A stretch of DNA of 64,000 nucleotides from Terrisporobacter petrolearius (GTDB lineage: Bacteria; Bacillota; Clostridia; Peptostreptococcales; Peptostreptococcaceae): assembly GCF_032598785.1 (NCBI RefSeq), contig NZ_CP102984.1. One strand, written 5' to 3'. The position numbers and the translations under genes are program-made. The first letter of the stretch is position 1. Every line of letters begins with the position of its first letter. Shown piece after piece: positions 51,987-59,772 of this stretch. Under the pieces are notes generated by a model that was not told the DNA's origin, did no database searches, and saw only the letters and a list, made by a program, of their open reading frames with translations.

Positions 51987-53174
51987 TTGGCTAACAAAAG
52001 GCAAAGAGCCAATGGTGAAGGCTCTATCATGAAGCGTATGGTTAATGGTAAGCAGGATGGATGGAGAGCTTCTCTTACCATAGGTAGGAATGATAATGGT
52101 AGCCTTAAAAGAAAAGATTTTTATGGAAAAACAAAGAAAGAAGTTCAAACTAAAATGGATGACTATAAAAAACAAATGTCTCTTGGACTTCTTATGAATG
52201 ATAAAATAACAATAGACCAATGGTATTTTACTTGGCTATTTGACTTTAAATCTAAAGACTTAGCTCCATCCACATTTGAGTGTTATGAAGGTGTATATAG
52301 ACTTTATATAAAAGATAGTGATATAGGTGATATTAAGTTAATCGACTTAAGAACTGCCCACTTACAACGATATTACACTAAGCTTCTTGATATAGATAAA
52401 TTAGATGCATCCAACGTTAAAAGAATAAATAAAACACTTAAAACATGTCTAAAAGAAGCTATAAAACAAGGGTACCTACAAAAGAATTGGTGTGATGATG
52501 TAAATTTACCTAAAGTAAAAAAAGAGGACAATATTAAAGCTTTAAGTAAAGATGACCAACTTAGACTGTTAGAAGCTCTTAAAGGAATAGACTTAGAATT
52601 ATTAATTACTTTTGCACTTGGTACTGGATTAAGACTAGGAGAAGTGTTGGGGTTAAAATGGAGTGATATTGACTTTAAAGAACATACCCTATCTGTTCAA
52701 AGAAGTGTTAGAAGAGTTGTAGAAATTCAAAGAGATGGTACTAGAGAACGTATATTAAAAGAAGTTCCTCCAAAAACTGAGAATAGTTTTAGAACAGTCC
52801 CTATACCTAAGACTATATTGAACAAATTAAAGTCTTATAAAAAGGTACAGAACAAACTTATTCTCTCATTAGATGAAGGCAACTATCAAAACAATAACTA
52901 TGTTTTCTGTAATAATGATGGTACTATTATGGATCCAAAGAAACCAAATAGAAGGTTGTCTACTGTATTAAAATCTAATGATATAGAGCTCATTACATTT
53001 CATGGCTTAAGACACACTTACTGTACTAGATTATTTGAAGCTGGTGTTCCGCCTAAAACAGTTCAATCTTTAGTAGGACATAGTGATATTGAAACTACAA
53101 TGAATATTTATACTCATGTTATGAAAGAAACCAAAATAGAAGCTGTAGATAAAATAAATAGTATATTTGTATAG
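51987..53174 (+). CDS. int: Tyrosine site-specific integrase
   Basis: A 395-residue recombinase: N-terminal arm-binding domain (residues 1-55; NGEGSIMKRMVNGKQDGWRA), SAM-like core-binding domain (65-165) and catalytic domain (180-390) with all key residues: R in GTGLRLGEVLGLKW, K in a beta-hairpin after PPKTENSFRTVPIP, HGLRHTYCTRL (HxxR), the H in LVGHSDIETT and the nucleophile Y in MNIYTHV. The start is TTG at 51987 after GAGGGTG. Typical of elements that target tRNA genes. Confidence 0.95.
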   Translation: MANKRQRANGEGSIMKRMVNGKQDGWRASLTIGRNDNGSLKRKDFYGKTKKEVQTKMDDYKKQMSLGLLMNDKITIDQWYFTWLFDFKSKDLAPSTFECYEGVYRLYIKDSDIGDIKLIDLRTAHLQRYYTKLLDIDKLDASNVKRINKTLKTCLKEAIKQGYLQKNWCDDVNLPKVKKEDNIKALSKDDQLRLLEALKGIDLELLITFALGTGLRLGEVLGLKWSDIDFKEHTLSVQRSVRRVVEIQRDGTRERILKEVPPKTENSFRTVPIPKTILNKLKSYKKVQNKLILSLDEGNYQNNNYVFCNNDGTIMDPKKPNRRLSTVLKSNDIELITFHGLRHTYCTRLFEAGVPPKTVQSLVGHSDIETTMNIYTHVMKETKIEAVDKINSIFV

Positions 53175-53219
53175 AAGCTGTAGAAATACAGCTTTTTTCT
53201 ATGTAAAAAATAACACAAA

Positions 53220-53230
53220 ATACCGCAGTA
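53220..53230 (+). repeat. Integrase arm-site candidate, right end
   Basis: ATACCGCAGTA, identical to the two left-end copies; the following AAAATGAAGTTTTTATA also resembles the sequence after the left copies (AAAATAGATTTTTATT), so the repeat is about 30 bp with small differences. Confidence 0.65.
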
Positions 53231-53354
53231 AAATGAAGTTTTTATATTTTTGTATTTTATTAGATTCTATTCAACATTTTTAAAATGTAGATATATACTC
53301 AATTATAATACTATATATTTTTAAATTCTTTTAGGTGAAATTTAAAGTTCCGTC

Positions 53355-53373
53355 TCCCACATCCGGCACCAAT
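53355..53373 (+). repeat. attR core
   Basis: TCCCACATCCGGCACCAAT, identical to the 3' end of tRNA-Leu at 36468-36486; no other part of the tRNA is present here. Confidence 0.9.
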
Positions 53374-53396
53374 GAAAAAGTAGTTACTAAGAATTT

Positions 53397-54875
53397 TAAA
53401 ATGGACCCTTTGTCAAGGACACTAGAAAAAACGACTGGCTAAGCCGTCATTAAAAGTTGACTTCTATACTTATTAGGAGTCAGCTTTTTTAAATTCCATT
53501 GACATCTATAATTATTGTAATAATCCATATAATTATCTACCATAAATTGTAATTCTTCTAATGTATTGCAACTTTTATAGTCTATTTCATCTTTCATATG
53601 ACCAAAGAATGATTCTTGAGGAGCATTATCCCAACAATTGCCTTTTCTAGACATAGATTGTCCTAAATTGTATTTTTTAAGAAGTTTTTGAAAAATAGGA
53701 CTTGTATAATGGGACCCTTGATCAGAATGAACAAAAGCATCTTTATGTAATTTTAATGATTTTAAGTTAATTAAATTATCTATAGTTTTAGTTACGATAT
53801 CTATAGCTAAACTATTTGATAAATTATAGGCTAATATTTCATTAGTTGAAGAATCCTTTATTGTTGATAAATATGCCATTTTACAATTGCCGTAAGGCAT
53901 ATATGTTATATCTGTTAATAAAACTTTCCCCGGAATTTTTTGTTTAAACTTTCTATTTAGCATGTTCGGAACAACTCGATGTTCCTGAGTAGCCTTCATC
54001 ATACGTTTTTTTGTATTAGCTTTACGTATCGGACAAATAATATTATACTTCCTCATTATTCTTTGAATTTTCTTTCTGTTCATTTTTATTCCAAATTCAT
54101 TTTCTAATGTCATCTTTATAGACCTAGAGCCTCTTTTATATCCACGGTGATTAAATGCTTTTAATATAATATCTCTTGATTTTATATCTCTATCTTCTTT
54201 TATATCCCTATCTTCTTTTATATCCCTATAATCTTTTGTTTTAAGGAACCTATAATAACCAGAAGTGGATACATTAGCTATCTTACACAAATGCCTTACC
54301 ATTCCAGTTAAATTAAAATTATAAATCAAACCTTTTATCAGTCCAAATATTTTAGATGCTTGTAATTTACCTTTTTTCACCTGCCTTTCGCTCCATTCTA
54401 ACTTTTTTATGAATTCAAGCTCCGCTTTTAGATATTCTATCTCAGCATCTTTTTTAGCTAAATTTTCTTCCATTGTTAACTCTCGACTAATAGGTCTTCC
54501 AGAATTTAATGATCTTTTATCTTCTAATCCTGTCACACCTCCACTTTTAAACATTTTTCTCCATCTATAGCTAGCCTGTTTAACACGAGCAGTACCAAGT
54601 ATTTCTATATCAAAACCAGCACCTTCAAATATTTGCCTTATATTTTTTCCTCTCTCATACTCACCTATAAATAATAGTTTAAACTCATCAGTATATGTAA
54701 TTGCATTTTCACTTACGCTTTTAACATACTTATTTTCAGATAATTTATTAATCTCTTCTTTAGAAAATAGTTTTTTGTTCATAATTACTCAACTCCTTAA
54801 TGAATATTTTACACAAAAATAAACCCTATACAAGTAAACACTTTTTCTAGTATCCACTTTATAGGGTCCATTTTA
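53397..54875 (-). mobile_element. IS3-family insertion sequence
   Basis: About 1.48 kb with imperfect terminal inverted repeats: inward left TAAAATGGACCCTTTGTCA and right TAAAATGGACCCTATAAAG, both then sharing ACTAGAAAAA. A 3-bp TTT duplication flanks it. One complete transposase gene lies inside. It sits 23 bp outside attR, in chromosomal DNA. Confidence 0.88.
53439..54782 (-). CDS. IS3-family transposase, single frame
   Basis: A 447-residue transposase with OrfA and OrfB functions in one frame, instead of the usual -1 frameshift. N-terminal HTH part (residues 28-140; YTDEFKLLFIGEYERGKNIR), HTH_21 region (YNIICPIRKANTKKRMMKA) and DDE core: D in VLLTDITYMPYG, D in FVHSDQGSHYTSP, E in NCWDNAPQESFFGHMKDE. 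A repeat of DIKEDR at about residues 193-210 comes from an 18-bp tandem duplication. Catalytic residues are intact. Confidence 0.93.
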   Translation of the reverse strand: MNKKLFSKEEINKLSENKYVKSVSENAITYTDEFKLLFIGEYERGKNIRQIFEGAGFDIEILGTARVKQASYRWRKMFKSGGVTGLEDKRSLNSGRPISRELTMEENLAKKDAEIEYLKAELEFIKKLEWSERQVKKGKLQASKIFGLIKGLIYNFNLTGMVRHLCKIANVSTSGYYRFLKTKDYRDIKEDRDIKEDRDIKSRDIILKAFNHRGYKRGSRSIKMTLENEFGIKMNRKKIQRIMRKYNIICPIRKANTKKRMMKATQEHRVVPNMLNRKFKQKIPGKVLLTDITYMPYGNCKMAYLSTIKDSSTNEILAYNLSNSLAIDIVTKTIDNLINLKSLKLHKDAFVHSDQGSHYTSPIFQKLLKKYNLGQSMSRKGNCWDNAPQESFFGHMKDEIDYKSCNTLEELQFMVDNYMDYYNNYRCQWNLKKLTPNKYRSQLLMTA

Positions 54876-54901
54876 TTTTTCTTTAGTAACTACTTTTTTT
54901 A

Positions 54902-55828
54902 TTAAAAAAACGAAATTTGATTATCTATATAACTATACTGAACAGCCTCCTTAACAATATCTCCTTCCATAAAATCTCCAATCAAAAATGGGGAATTTTT
55001 ATCATGCTTTCTAAAGTTATTCATAACAATGTCTTTACTATAATTAGCATAACAATACAAGCATCCATGATAACAAGTATTGTACATACCTATATCGTTG
55101 CCAAGCAAGCAGTCACAACTTTCTCTGCTTCCCTTTTTCTTAGGTACTTTCAAATTACTATGTATTGCTCTCTCTAACACAGGTTGTGTCATACATCCAC
55201 TACAGTCCACACCAAATTTAGATAACTCGTATCCTTCTGCACAAGTTTTTATCTTTATATTATTTTTATTGCCAATAGTAACAAATTCTCTTCCTATAAT
55301 CTTACGTTCTTCTTTTGATACTTCTCTAACCTCATGAAAATTACGCTTTGTTTTTTCATATAAATCTATAAAACTAATAATACATTCCCCAGTATATCCA
55401 GAAAGGCTAGATGCCATTTTTTCAAAGTTTTCAATATGACTATTCAAGCTATATTTTTCTGAAATAAAAATAGGATCATACCTCCAAACAGTTTTCTCAA
55501 AACCTATTGTTGACGACAATTTTTTAAAACTTTTTATTACTCTTTCTTTATTTGGTACATTAGGTTCTATGTCTTTATCATAAGGAGTTATTGTAACAAA
55601 CCAAAACTGGCCAAATTCTTTTAGTTTATCTAATCTAGAAATCATTGGTTCAGGATTCTTAGTGCAAAAGCAAATACAATCTACCACATGGGGGGTTATT
55701 TTATATTTTGTAACTTGACTTAGATAGTATGGATTTCTAGCACAAACATATCCTTCTTTTATTCTATTATAAAACCAGTCACTAAAATAAGCTGGTATAT
55801 CTGTTCTATTTCCTGTATTAATAATCAT
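54902..55828 (-). CDS. DUF1848 family protein
   Basis: A 308-residue DUF1848 protein: N-terminal TGNRTDIPAYFSDWFYNRIK and PHVVDCICFCTKNPEPMISR, and a C-terminal cysteine cluster (VDCSGCM ... CDCLLGNDIGMYNTCYHGCL with a CxxxCxxC). The cluster recalls radical SAM or spore photoproduct lyase-like Fe-S binding; the reaction is unknown. It is a chromosomal gene just beyond the IS3 insertion, which lies downstream of its stop and took its bidirectional terminator. Confidence 0.85.
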   Translation of the reverse strand: MIINTGNRTDIPAYFSDWFYNRIKEGYVCARNPYYLSQVTKYKITPHVVDCICFCTKNPEPMISRLDKLKEFGQFWFVTITPYDKDIEPNVPNKERVIKSFKKLSSTIGFEKTVWRYDPIFISEKYSLNSHIENFEKMASSLSGYTGECIISFIDLYEKTKRNFHEVREVSKEERKIIGREFVTIGNKNNIKIKTCAEGYELSKFGVDCSGCMTQPVLERAIHSNLKVPKKKGSRESCDCLLGNDIGMYNTCYHGCLYCYANYSKDIVMNNFRKHDKNSPFLIGDFMEGDIVKEAVQYSYIDNQISFF

Positions 55829-55903
55829 AAATTATTTCTTTCCTCCATACTTTCCTTATGAAATTCTTTTATTTCTATCTTACCCCTACTTACACTTCGT
55901 AAT

Positions 55904-56161
55904 CTATTTGTTTTGAATTAAATTTACAAATGCTTGATGAACTCCTGTACTTGCTAAACCAGAAAACATACCGCCTAATATTACATCTGCAGTTACACTC
56001 TTGTTTATCCATATATTCAATATACAACCTGTTACTGCCATTATTAATGGTATGTACTTATTTGGTATAAAGTTTAAGCTACTTTTTATTATATAACCTA
56101 AACACAGACATATACCAACAATAACTAAAACTAAATAATCATTTAAAAATCCTAAGTCCAT
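55904..56161 (-). CDS. Orphan phage holin family protein
   Basis: An 85-residue membrane protein with about three hydrophobic segments (YLVLVIVGICLCLGYII, IPLIMAVTGCILNIWI, VILGGMFSGLASTGVHQAF), matching the Hol44-type holins (PF16079-like; the KYIPLI and GVHQ motifs). No endolysin, tail or other prophage gene is beside it. It may be a domesticated holin or serve export of a wall hydrolase. Confidence 0.75.
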   Translation of the reverse strand: MDLGFLNDYLVLVIVGICLCLGYIIKSSLNFIPNKYIPLIMAVTGCILNIWINKSVTADVILGGMFSGLASTGVHQAFVNLIQNK

Positions 56162-56213
56162 AGTATTCCCTCCTTAAATTTATCCTCATAATATATTACT
56201 ATTATAAGAACTA

Positions 56214-56250
56214 AAAAAGACTAAAGGAATTAATCTCCTTTAGCCTTTTA
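56214..56250 (-). terminator. Terminator of the chemoreceptor gene
   Basis: Stem AAAAAAGACTAAAGGA / TCCTTTAGCCTTTT with one mismatch, between the chemoreceptor stop and the holin gene. Confidence 0.8.
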
Positions 56251-56301
56251 AATTTCTATTTATTTAAAACTTAACTAAAAATAATTTACTTTATTTTTAT
56301 G

Positions 56302-58323
56302 CTAGTTTGTCTCATCATCAATTTTAAATTGTGATGCAATTGCTCGAAGGTCTTCAGCTTGCTTAGATAAATCATTACTTGCAGCTGAGCTTTCTTCAGA
56401 TGTTGATACATTTGTTTGAACAACATTACTTATTTCTTCAATACCTTCTAATGTTTGTTTTAGAGCTGTAGCTTGCTCAGAAGATTCATCTGATATCTCA
56501 TCTATTAATTTTACTGATTCAGATACACCTTGTAATACTTCTACAAGCATTTCTCCTGTTTTATTAGCTATTTTATTTCCATTTTCTACAGCCTTAATAG
56601 ATTCTTCAATTAAGTGAGTAGTTTCTTTTGCTGCATCTGCTGATTTTGTTGCTAGATTTCTTACTTCATCAGCCACCACTGCAAATCCTTTACCTGCTTC
56701 TCCAGCTCTAGATGCTTCTACTGCTGCATTTAAAGCTAATATATTTGTTTGGAATGCAATGTCTTCAATAACTTTTATTACTTTGCCTATTTCTGATGAT
56801 TTATTATTTATTTCAGTTATTGCCTCCATCATTTTTTGCATTTGATCATTACTTAAATTTGAAAGTTCCCCAACAGATTTAATTTGATCAGCAGCACCTA
56901 ATGCATTTTCTGCATTTTTTGATACTCTATCAGATAAATCATTTACTGTAGATGTAAGCTCCTCTGTTGTATTTGCTTGATATAGGGCTCCATCTGCAAG
57001 AACTTGTGATGCTGTAGCTATTTCTCTTGAGCCTAGTGCCACATTTTCTGATGTTTCTATTATTTGACCTATAGTATGTTTAAATATCTCAGAAAGTTGA
57101 ATTAATGAATCTTTAATTTTTTCAAACTCTCCATCGTAATCTTGTTTTAAATCTATATTTAAATCTCCTGTTGAGAATCTATTTAATGACTCTGCTATTT
57201 CGTCTATATAGACAATATACTCATTTAATCTTGTAACTAGTTTTTTCATTGATTCAGCTAATTTACCTGTTTCATCATTGTTATCAATGTCAATTTCAGC
57301 ATCTAGATTACCTTCTGCTAAATCTTCTGTAACCTCCATAAGCTTTTGAATTGGCGATACTATACTTTTTGTAACAAAATATATTACTACTAAAAGAATT
57401 ATAATAGCTAATCCATAAACAAGCGTCATATCTTTCTTTTCTTTTTTTACTAATGCATTGTATCTATCTTCACTTATACTAAATATAGTTTTTAAGCCAG
57501 CATCTCTTACTGCATTTACAATTCCATAACGTGTTTGTCCATTCTCAGTATACTCTATAACTTTTTTACTAGGATTTTCCACTTCTTTTAACATAGTTTC
57601 GTCAAATCCTATTTCACTAACATTTTTAAGCAGCTTATCGTTATCCTTGCTTGCTAACACTTGTCCTGATCTAGATACAAGCATTGTGTATGCATCTTTT
57701 CCAAATTCTGTTTCGTTAGATGCTATTTTATTACTTAAAGTATCAAGTTGGATATCTAAAGCCGCCACCCCAACTATTTCTTTTCCATCTAAACTATATA
57801 CCGGTGCCGCAAATGATACTATCATATTTCCAGAGATAACATCTTCAAATGGATCAGTTATTATATATCCATTTTTTATATCTTCTTCATTTGAAAACCA
57901 GTATTTTTTTGATTTTAAATCATAATCTTTATCTGAAACCCAGCTAGTACCATCAAATGCTAATGTGTCTTTAGCAGAACAAACATATGCCGTTGATATT
58001 TGTTCATCCTTTTCCGCCACAAATCCCAAATACTTATATGTATCTTTGAATGAAGATTTATCTTTATAATTTTCTCTAGTAGCTTCCGTCAATACTTGTC
58101 TCACAGACGTATTTCCTGCCATCTGAATTGCCATGGTTTTATATCTTGTGAAATATTCATTAATCTCAACCCCTAATTTATCTGTAGTTAATGTTGAGAT
58201 AGTTTCTAGAGAATCATCCACCATATTTAGTGTATTTTTTATTGAAATTCCACCTGAGATAATCATTGCTAAAATTGCTACTCCACCAATCATTACTAAA
58301 ATTTTCGTCCTTATGCTTTTCAT
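56302..58323 (-). CDS. Methyl-accepting chemotaxis protein (dCache type)
   Basis: A 673-residue receptor: membrane helix at about residues 10-30, extracytoplasmic dCache domain (about 35-290; DKDYDLKSKKYWFSNEEDIK, VSFAAPVYSLDGKEIVGVAA), second helix (MTLVYGLAIIILLVVIYF), HAMP domain and a signalling coiled coil with the conserved hairpin IEDIAFQTNILALNAAVEAS followed by RAGEAGKGFAVVADEVRNLA. dCache receptors often sense amino acids or organic acids. ATG at 58323 is chosen because the upstream ATG lies in the ribosome site. Confidence 0.93.
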   Translation of the reverse strand: MKSIRTKILVMIGGVAILAMIISGGISIKNTLNMVDDSLETISTLTTDKLGVEINEYFTRYKTMAIQMAGNTSVRQVLTEATRENYKDKSSFKDTYKYLGFVAEKDEQISTAYVCSAKDTLAFDGTSWVSDKDYDLKSKKYWFSNEEDIKNGYIITDPFEDVISGNMIVSFAAPVYSLDGKEIVGVAALDIQLDTLSNKIASNETEFGKDAYTMLVSRSGQVLASKDNDKLLKNVSEIGFDETMLKEVENPSKKVIEYTENGQTRYGIVNAVRDAGLKTIFSISEDRYNALVKKEKKDMTLVYGLAIIILLVVIYFVTKSIVSPIQKLMEVTEDLAEGNLDAEIDIDNNDETGKLAESMKKLVTRLNEYIVYIDEIAESLNRFSTGDLNIDLKQDYDGEFEKIKDSLIQLSEIFKHTIGQIIETSENVALGSREIATASQVLADGALYQANTTEELTSTVNDLSDRVSKNAENALGAADQIKSVGELSNLSNDQMQKMMEAITEINNKSSEIGKVIKVIEDIAFQTNILALNAAVEASRAGEAGKGFAVVADEVRNLATKSADAAKETTHLIEESIKAVENGNKIANKTGEMLVEVLQGVSESVKLIDEISDESSEQATALKQTLEGIEEISNVVQTNVSTSEESSAASNDLSKQAEDLRAIASQFKIDDETN

Positions 58324-58474
58324 TTGCCTGTTCATCCTCCTCGGTTTTACCTGCTTTAATTAATTATTTTTAATATAACATTCACTCGTGCTTCAAATAA
58401 ATCCCAAATATTGCATATTATCTCCAAAGATGTTATACGGTTAAATTTATAAAAGCTTTAACACTTTAAATACA

Positions 58475-58510
58475 AAAAATCACTTGCTTTTATAAAGTAA
58501 GTGATTTTTA
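58475..58510. terminator. Bidirectional-looking hairpin after the pdxT remnant
   Basis: Stem AAAAATCACTTGCTTT / AAGTAAGTGATTTTT. It closes the pdxS transcript from the right. Confidence 0.8.
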
Positions 58511-58559
58511 TTATTTTTCTATTTAAATATTAGTTTTTACCATACCTACAAAGTACTTA

Positions 58560-58704
58560 TGCTCTCTATGACAGGAATAATTAGCCCATCAATATCTTTT
58601 AAATCATCTTTATTCCTAATTTCTATAGTATGAACATTTAAATTTTTTAATATGCTTATATGCTCTTCATAAGCACCTTACATGGCAAGCACTCCAATTT
58701 TCAT
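58560..58704 (-). pseudogene. pdxT: Decayed pdxT (PLP synthase glutaminase subunit)
   Basis: Directly after the pdxS stop, an ATG at 58704 opens MKIGVLAM, then a TAA stop, then GAYEEHISILKNLNVHTIEI and DDLKDIDGLIIP. This is clearly PdxT (family MKIGVLALQGAFEEH ... DGLIIPGGEST): the LQG glutamine codon has become a stop, and the GGES oxyanion motif reads VIES. Homology ends there; about 130 C-terminal residues, including the catalytic Cys and His, are missing before the terminator. Confidence 0.88.
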
Positions 58705-58705
58705 A

Positions 58706-59581
58706 TTACCAACCTCTCGATGCTAACAATTCTTTATCTTCTAAAGTATTCACCGCCACACCACTCATAGCTCCACCTAAATCTTCTGATATTTGTGCTA
58801 AAACTTTTGGGTTATTATAATTTGAAACAGCTTTTACTATGGCTTCTGCCCTCTTTTGAGGATTGTCTGATTTGAATACTCCTGACCCTACAAATACCCC
58901 ATCACATCCTAGTTGCATCATTAATGCTGCATCTGCTGGTGTTGCAATACCTCCTGCCGCAAAGTTTACTACTGGAAGTTTACTGTTTTTATGAACATAT
59001 TTAACTAAATCGTATGGTGATCCCATTTCTTTAGCCGCATTCATTAACTCTTCTTCACCCATAGATACTATTTTTCTAATTTGAGAAGTTACCCTTCTCA
59101 TATGTTTAACTGCTTCAACTACATCTCCAGTTCCTGCTTCACCTTTTGTTCTTATCATGGATGCACCTTCACCAATTCTTCTAAGAGCTTCTCCTAAGTT
59201 TCTTGCTCCACAAACAAAAGGAGCTTCAAATTTAGTCTTTTCTATATGATAAACATTATCTGCTGGTGTTAGAACTTCACTTTCATCTATAAAATCTATT
59301 TCTAAAGCTTCAAGTATTTGTGCCTCTACAAAATGTCCTATTCTTACTTTTGCCATAACTGGTATACTTACAGCTTCTTGAATTTCTTTTATCATTTTAG
59401 GATCTGACATTCTCGCCACTCCGCCTTCTTTCCTTATATCAGCTGGAACTCTCTCAAGTCCCATAACTGCACATGCTCCTGCATTTTGTGCTATTATTGC
59501 CTCTGCTGGATTAGTAACATCCATTATTACTCCACCTTTTAATATTTGTGCTAAATTTTTATTTAATACTTCTCTGCTCAT
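58706..59581 (-). CDS. pdxS: Pyridoxal 5'-phosphate synthase lyase subunit PdxS
   Basis: A 291-residue TIM-barrel enzyme making PLP from ribose 5-phosphate, glyceraldehyde 3-phosphate and ammonia. Family blocks: GGVIMDVTNPAEAIIAQNAG, RIGHFVEAQILEALEIDFID, the active-site lysines in VMAKVRIG and RTKGEAGTGDV, and VNFAAGGIATPADAALMMQL. The sequence is intact. Its usual partner PdxT, which supplies ammonia from glutamine, is a pseudogene here, so this enzyme would need free ammonia. Confidence 0.95.
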   Translation of the reverse strand: MSREVLNKNLAQILKGGVIMDVTNPAEAIIAQNAGACAVMGLERVPADIRKEGGVARMSDPKMIKEIQEAVSIPVMAKVRIGHFVEAQILEALEIDFIDESEVLTPADNVYHIEKTKFEAPFVCGARNLGEALRRIGEGASMIRTKGEAGTGDVVEAVKHMRRVTSQIRKIVSMGEEELMNAAKEMGSPYDLVKYVHKNSKLPVVNFAAGGIATPADAALMMQLGCDGVFVGSGVFKSDNPQKRAEAIVKAVSNYNNPKVLAQISEDLGGAMSGVAVNTLEDKELLASRGW

Positions 59582-59703
59582 TAATTGTACCCCCTTATTG
59601 TTTTTCTTTTATAAGGAAATAGTAGTACAATTTTAATTGTATCACAATATAAGTTTGGTCTTTTATGTTTTTGCATAAATTGTACCCATACATTTATTAC
59701 GCT

Positions 59704-59749
59704 AAAAAAGCTAGAAAATGCATTAATTTAAATACATGTTCCAGCCTTA
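59704..59749 (-). terminator. Terminator of the hydrolase gene
   Basis: Imperfect long stem (AAGGCTGGAACATGTATTT with AATGCATTTTCTAGCTTTTTT) after the stop at 59773, ending in a U run. Confidence 0.65.
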
Positions 59750-59772
59750 GTTTATACTTTATATTATAAAAT

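Larger units (their letters stand above)
36468..53373. mobile_element. Integrated 16.9-kb element in tRNA-Leu (IME or satellite-like island)
   Basis: Bounded by a 19-bp direct repeat of the tRNA 3' end, with a tyrosine integrase 180 bp from the right end. Content: two XRE regulators, divergent CI-like repressor, Xis-like protein, phage-type replisome organiser, DnaC-like loader, J-domain protein, sigma factor, FtsK/TcpA-like ATPase, winged-helix protein and cargo. There is no recognisable relaxase, type IV secretion gene, capsid or terminase. A 2.1-kb IS21-family insertion lies inside, so the original element was about 14.8 kb. Whether it moves by conjugation helped by another element, or by a helper phage, cannot be decided from sequence. 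Confidence 0.88.
53374..54893. terminator. Original tRNA-Leu terminator, split by an IS3 element
   Basis: The left arm (AAAAAGTAGTTACTAAGAA, about 53375-53393) and right arm (TTCTTTAGTAACTACTTTTTT, reported from 54879) are complementary and lie on the two sides of the IS. Joined, they form a stem of about 14 bp with a 3-nt loop and a T run, right after the attachment core, which is where the tRNA terminator was before both insertions. Confidence 0.7.

Noticed and set aside
53355..53373. Second, partial tRNA gene
   Set aside because: Only the last 19 bp of the tRNA-Leu are present; it is the attR core, not a tRNA.
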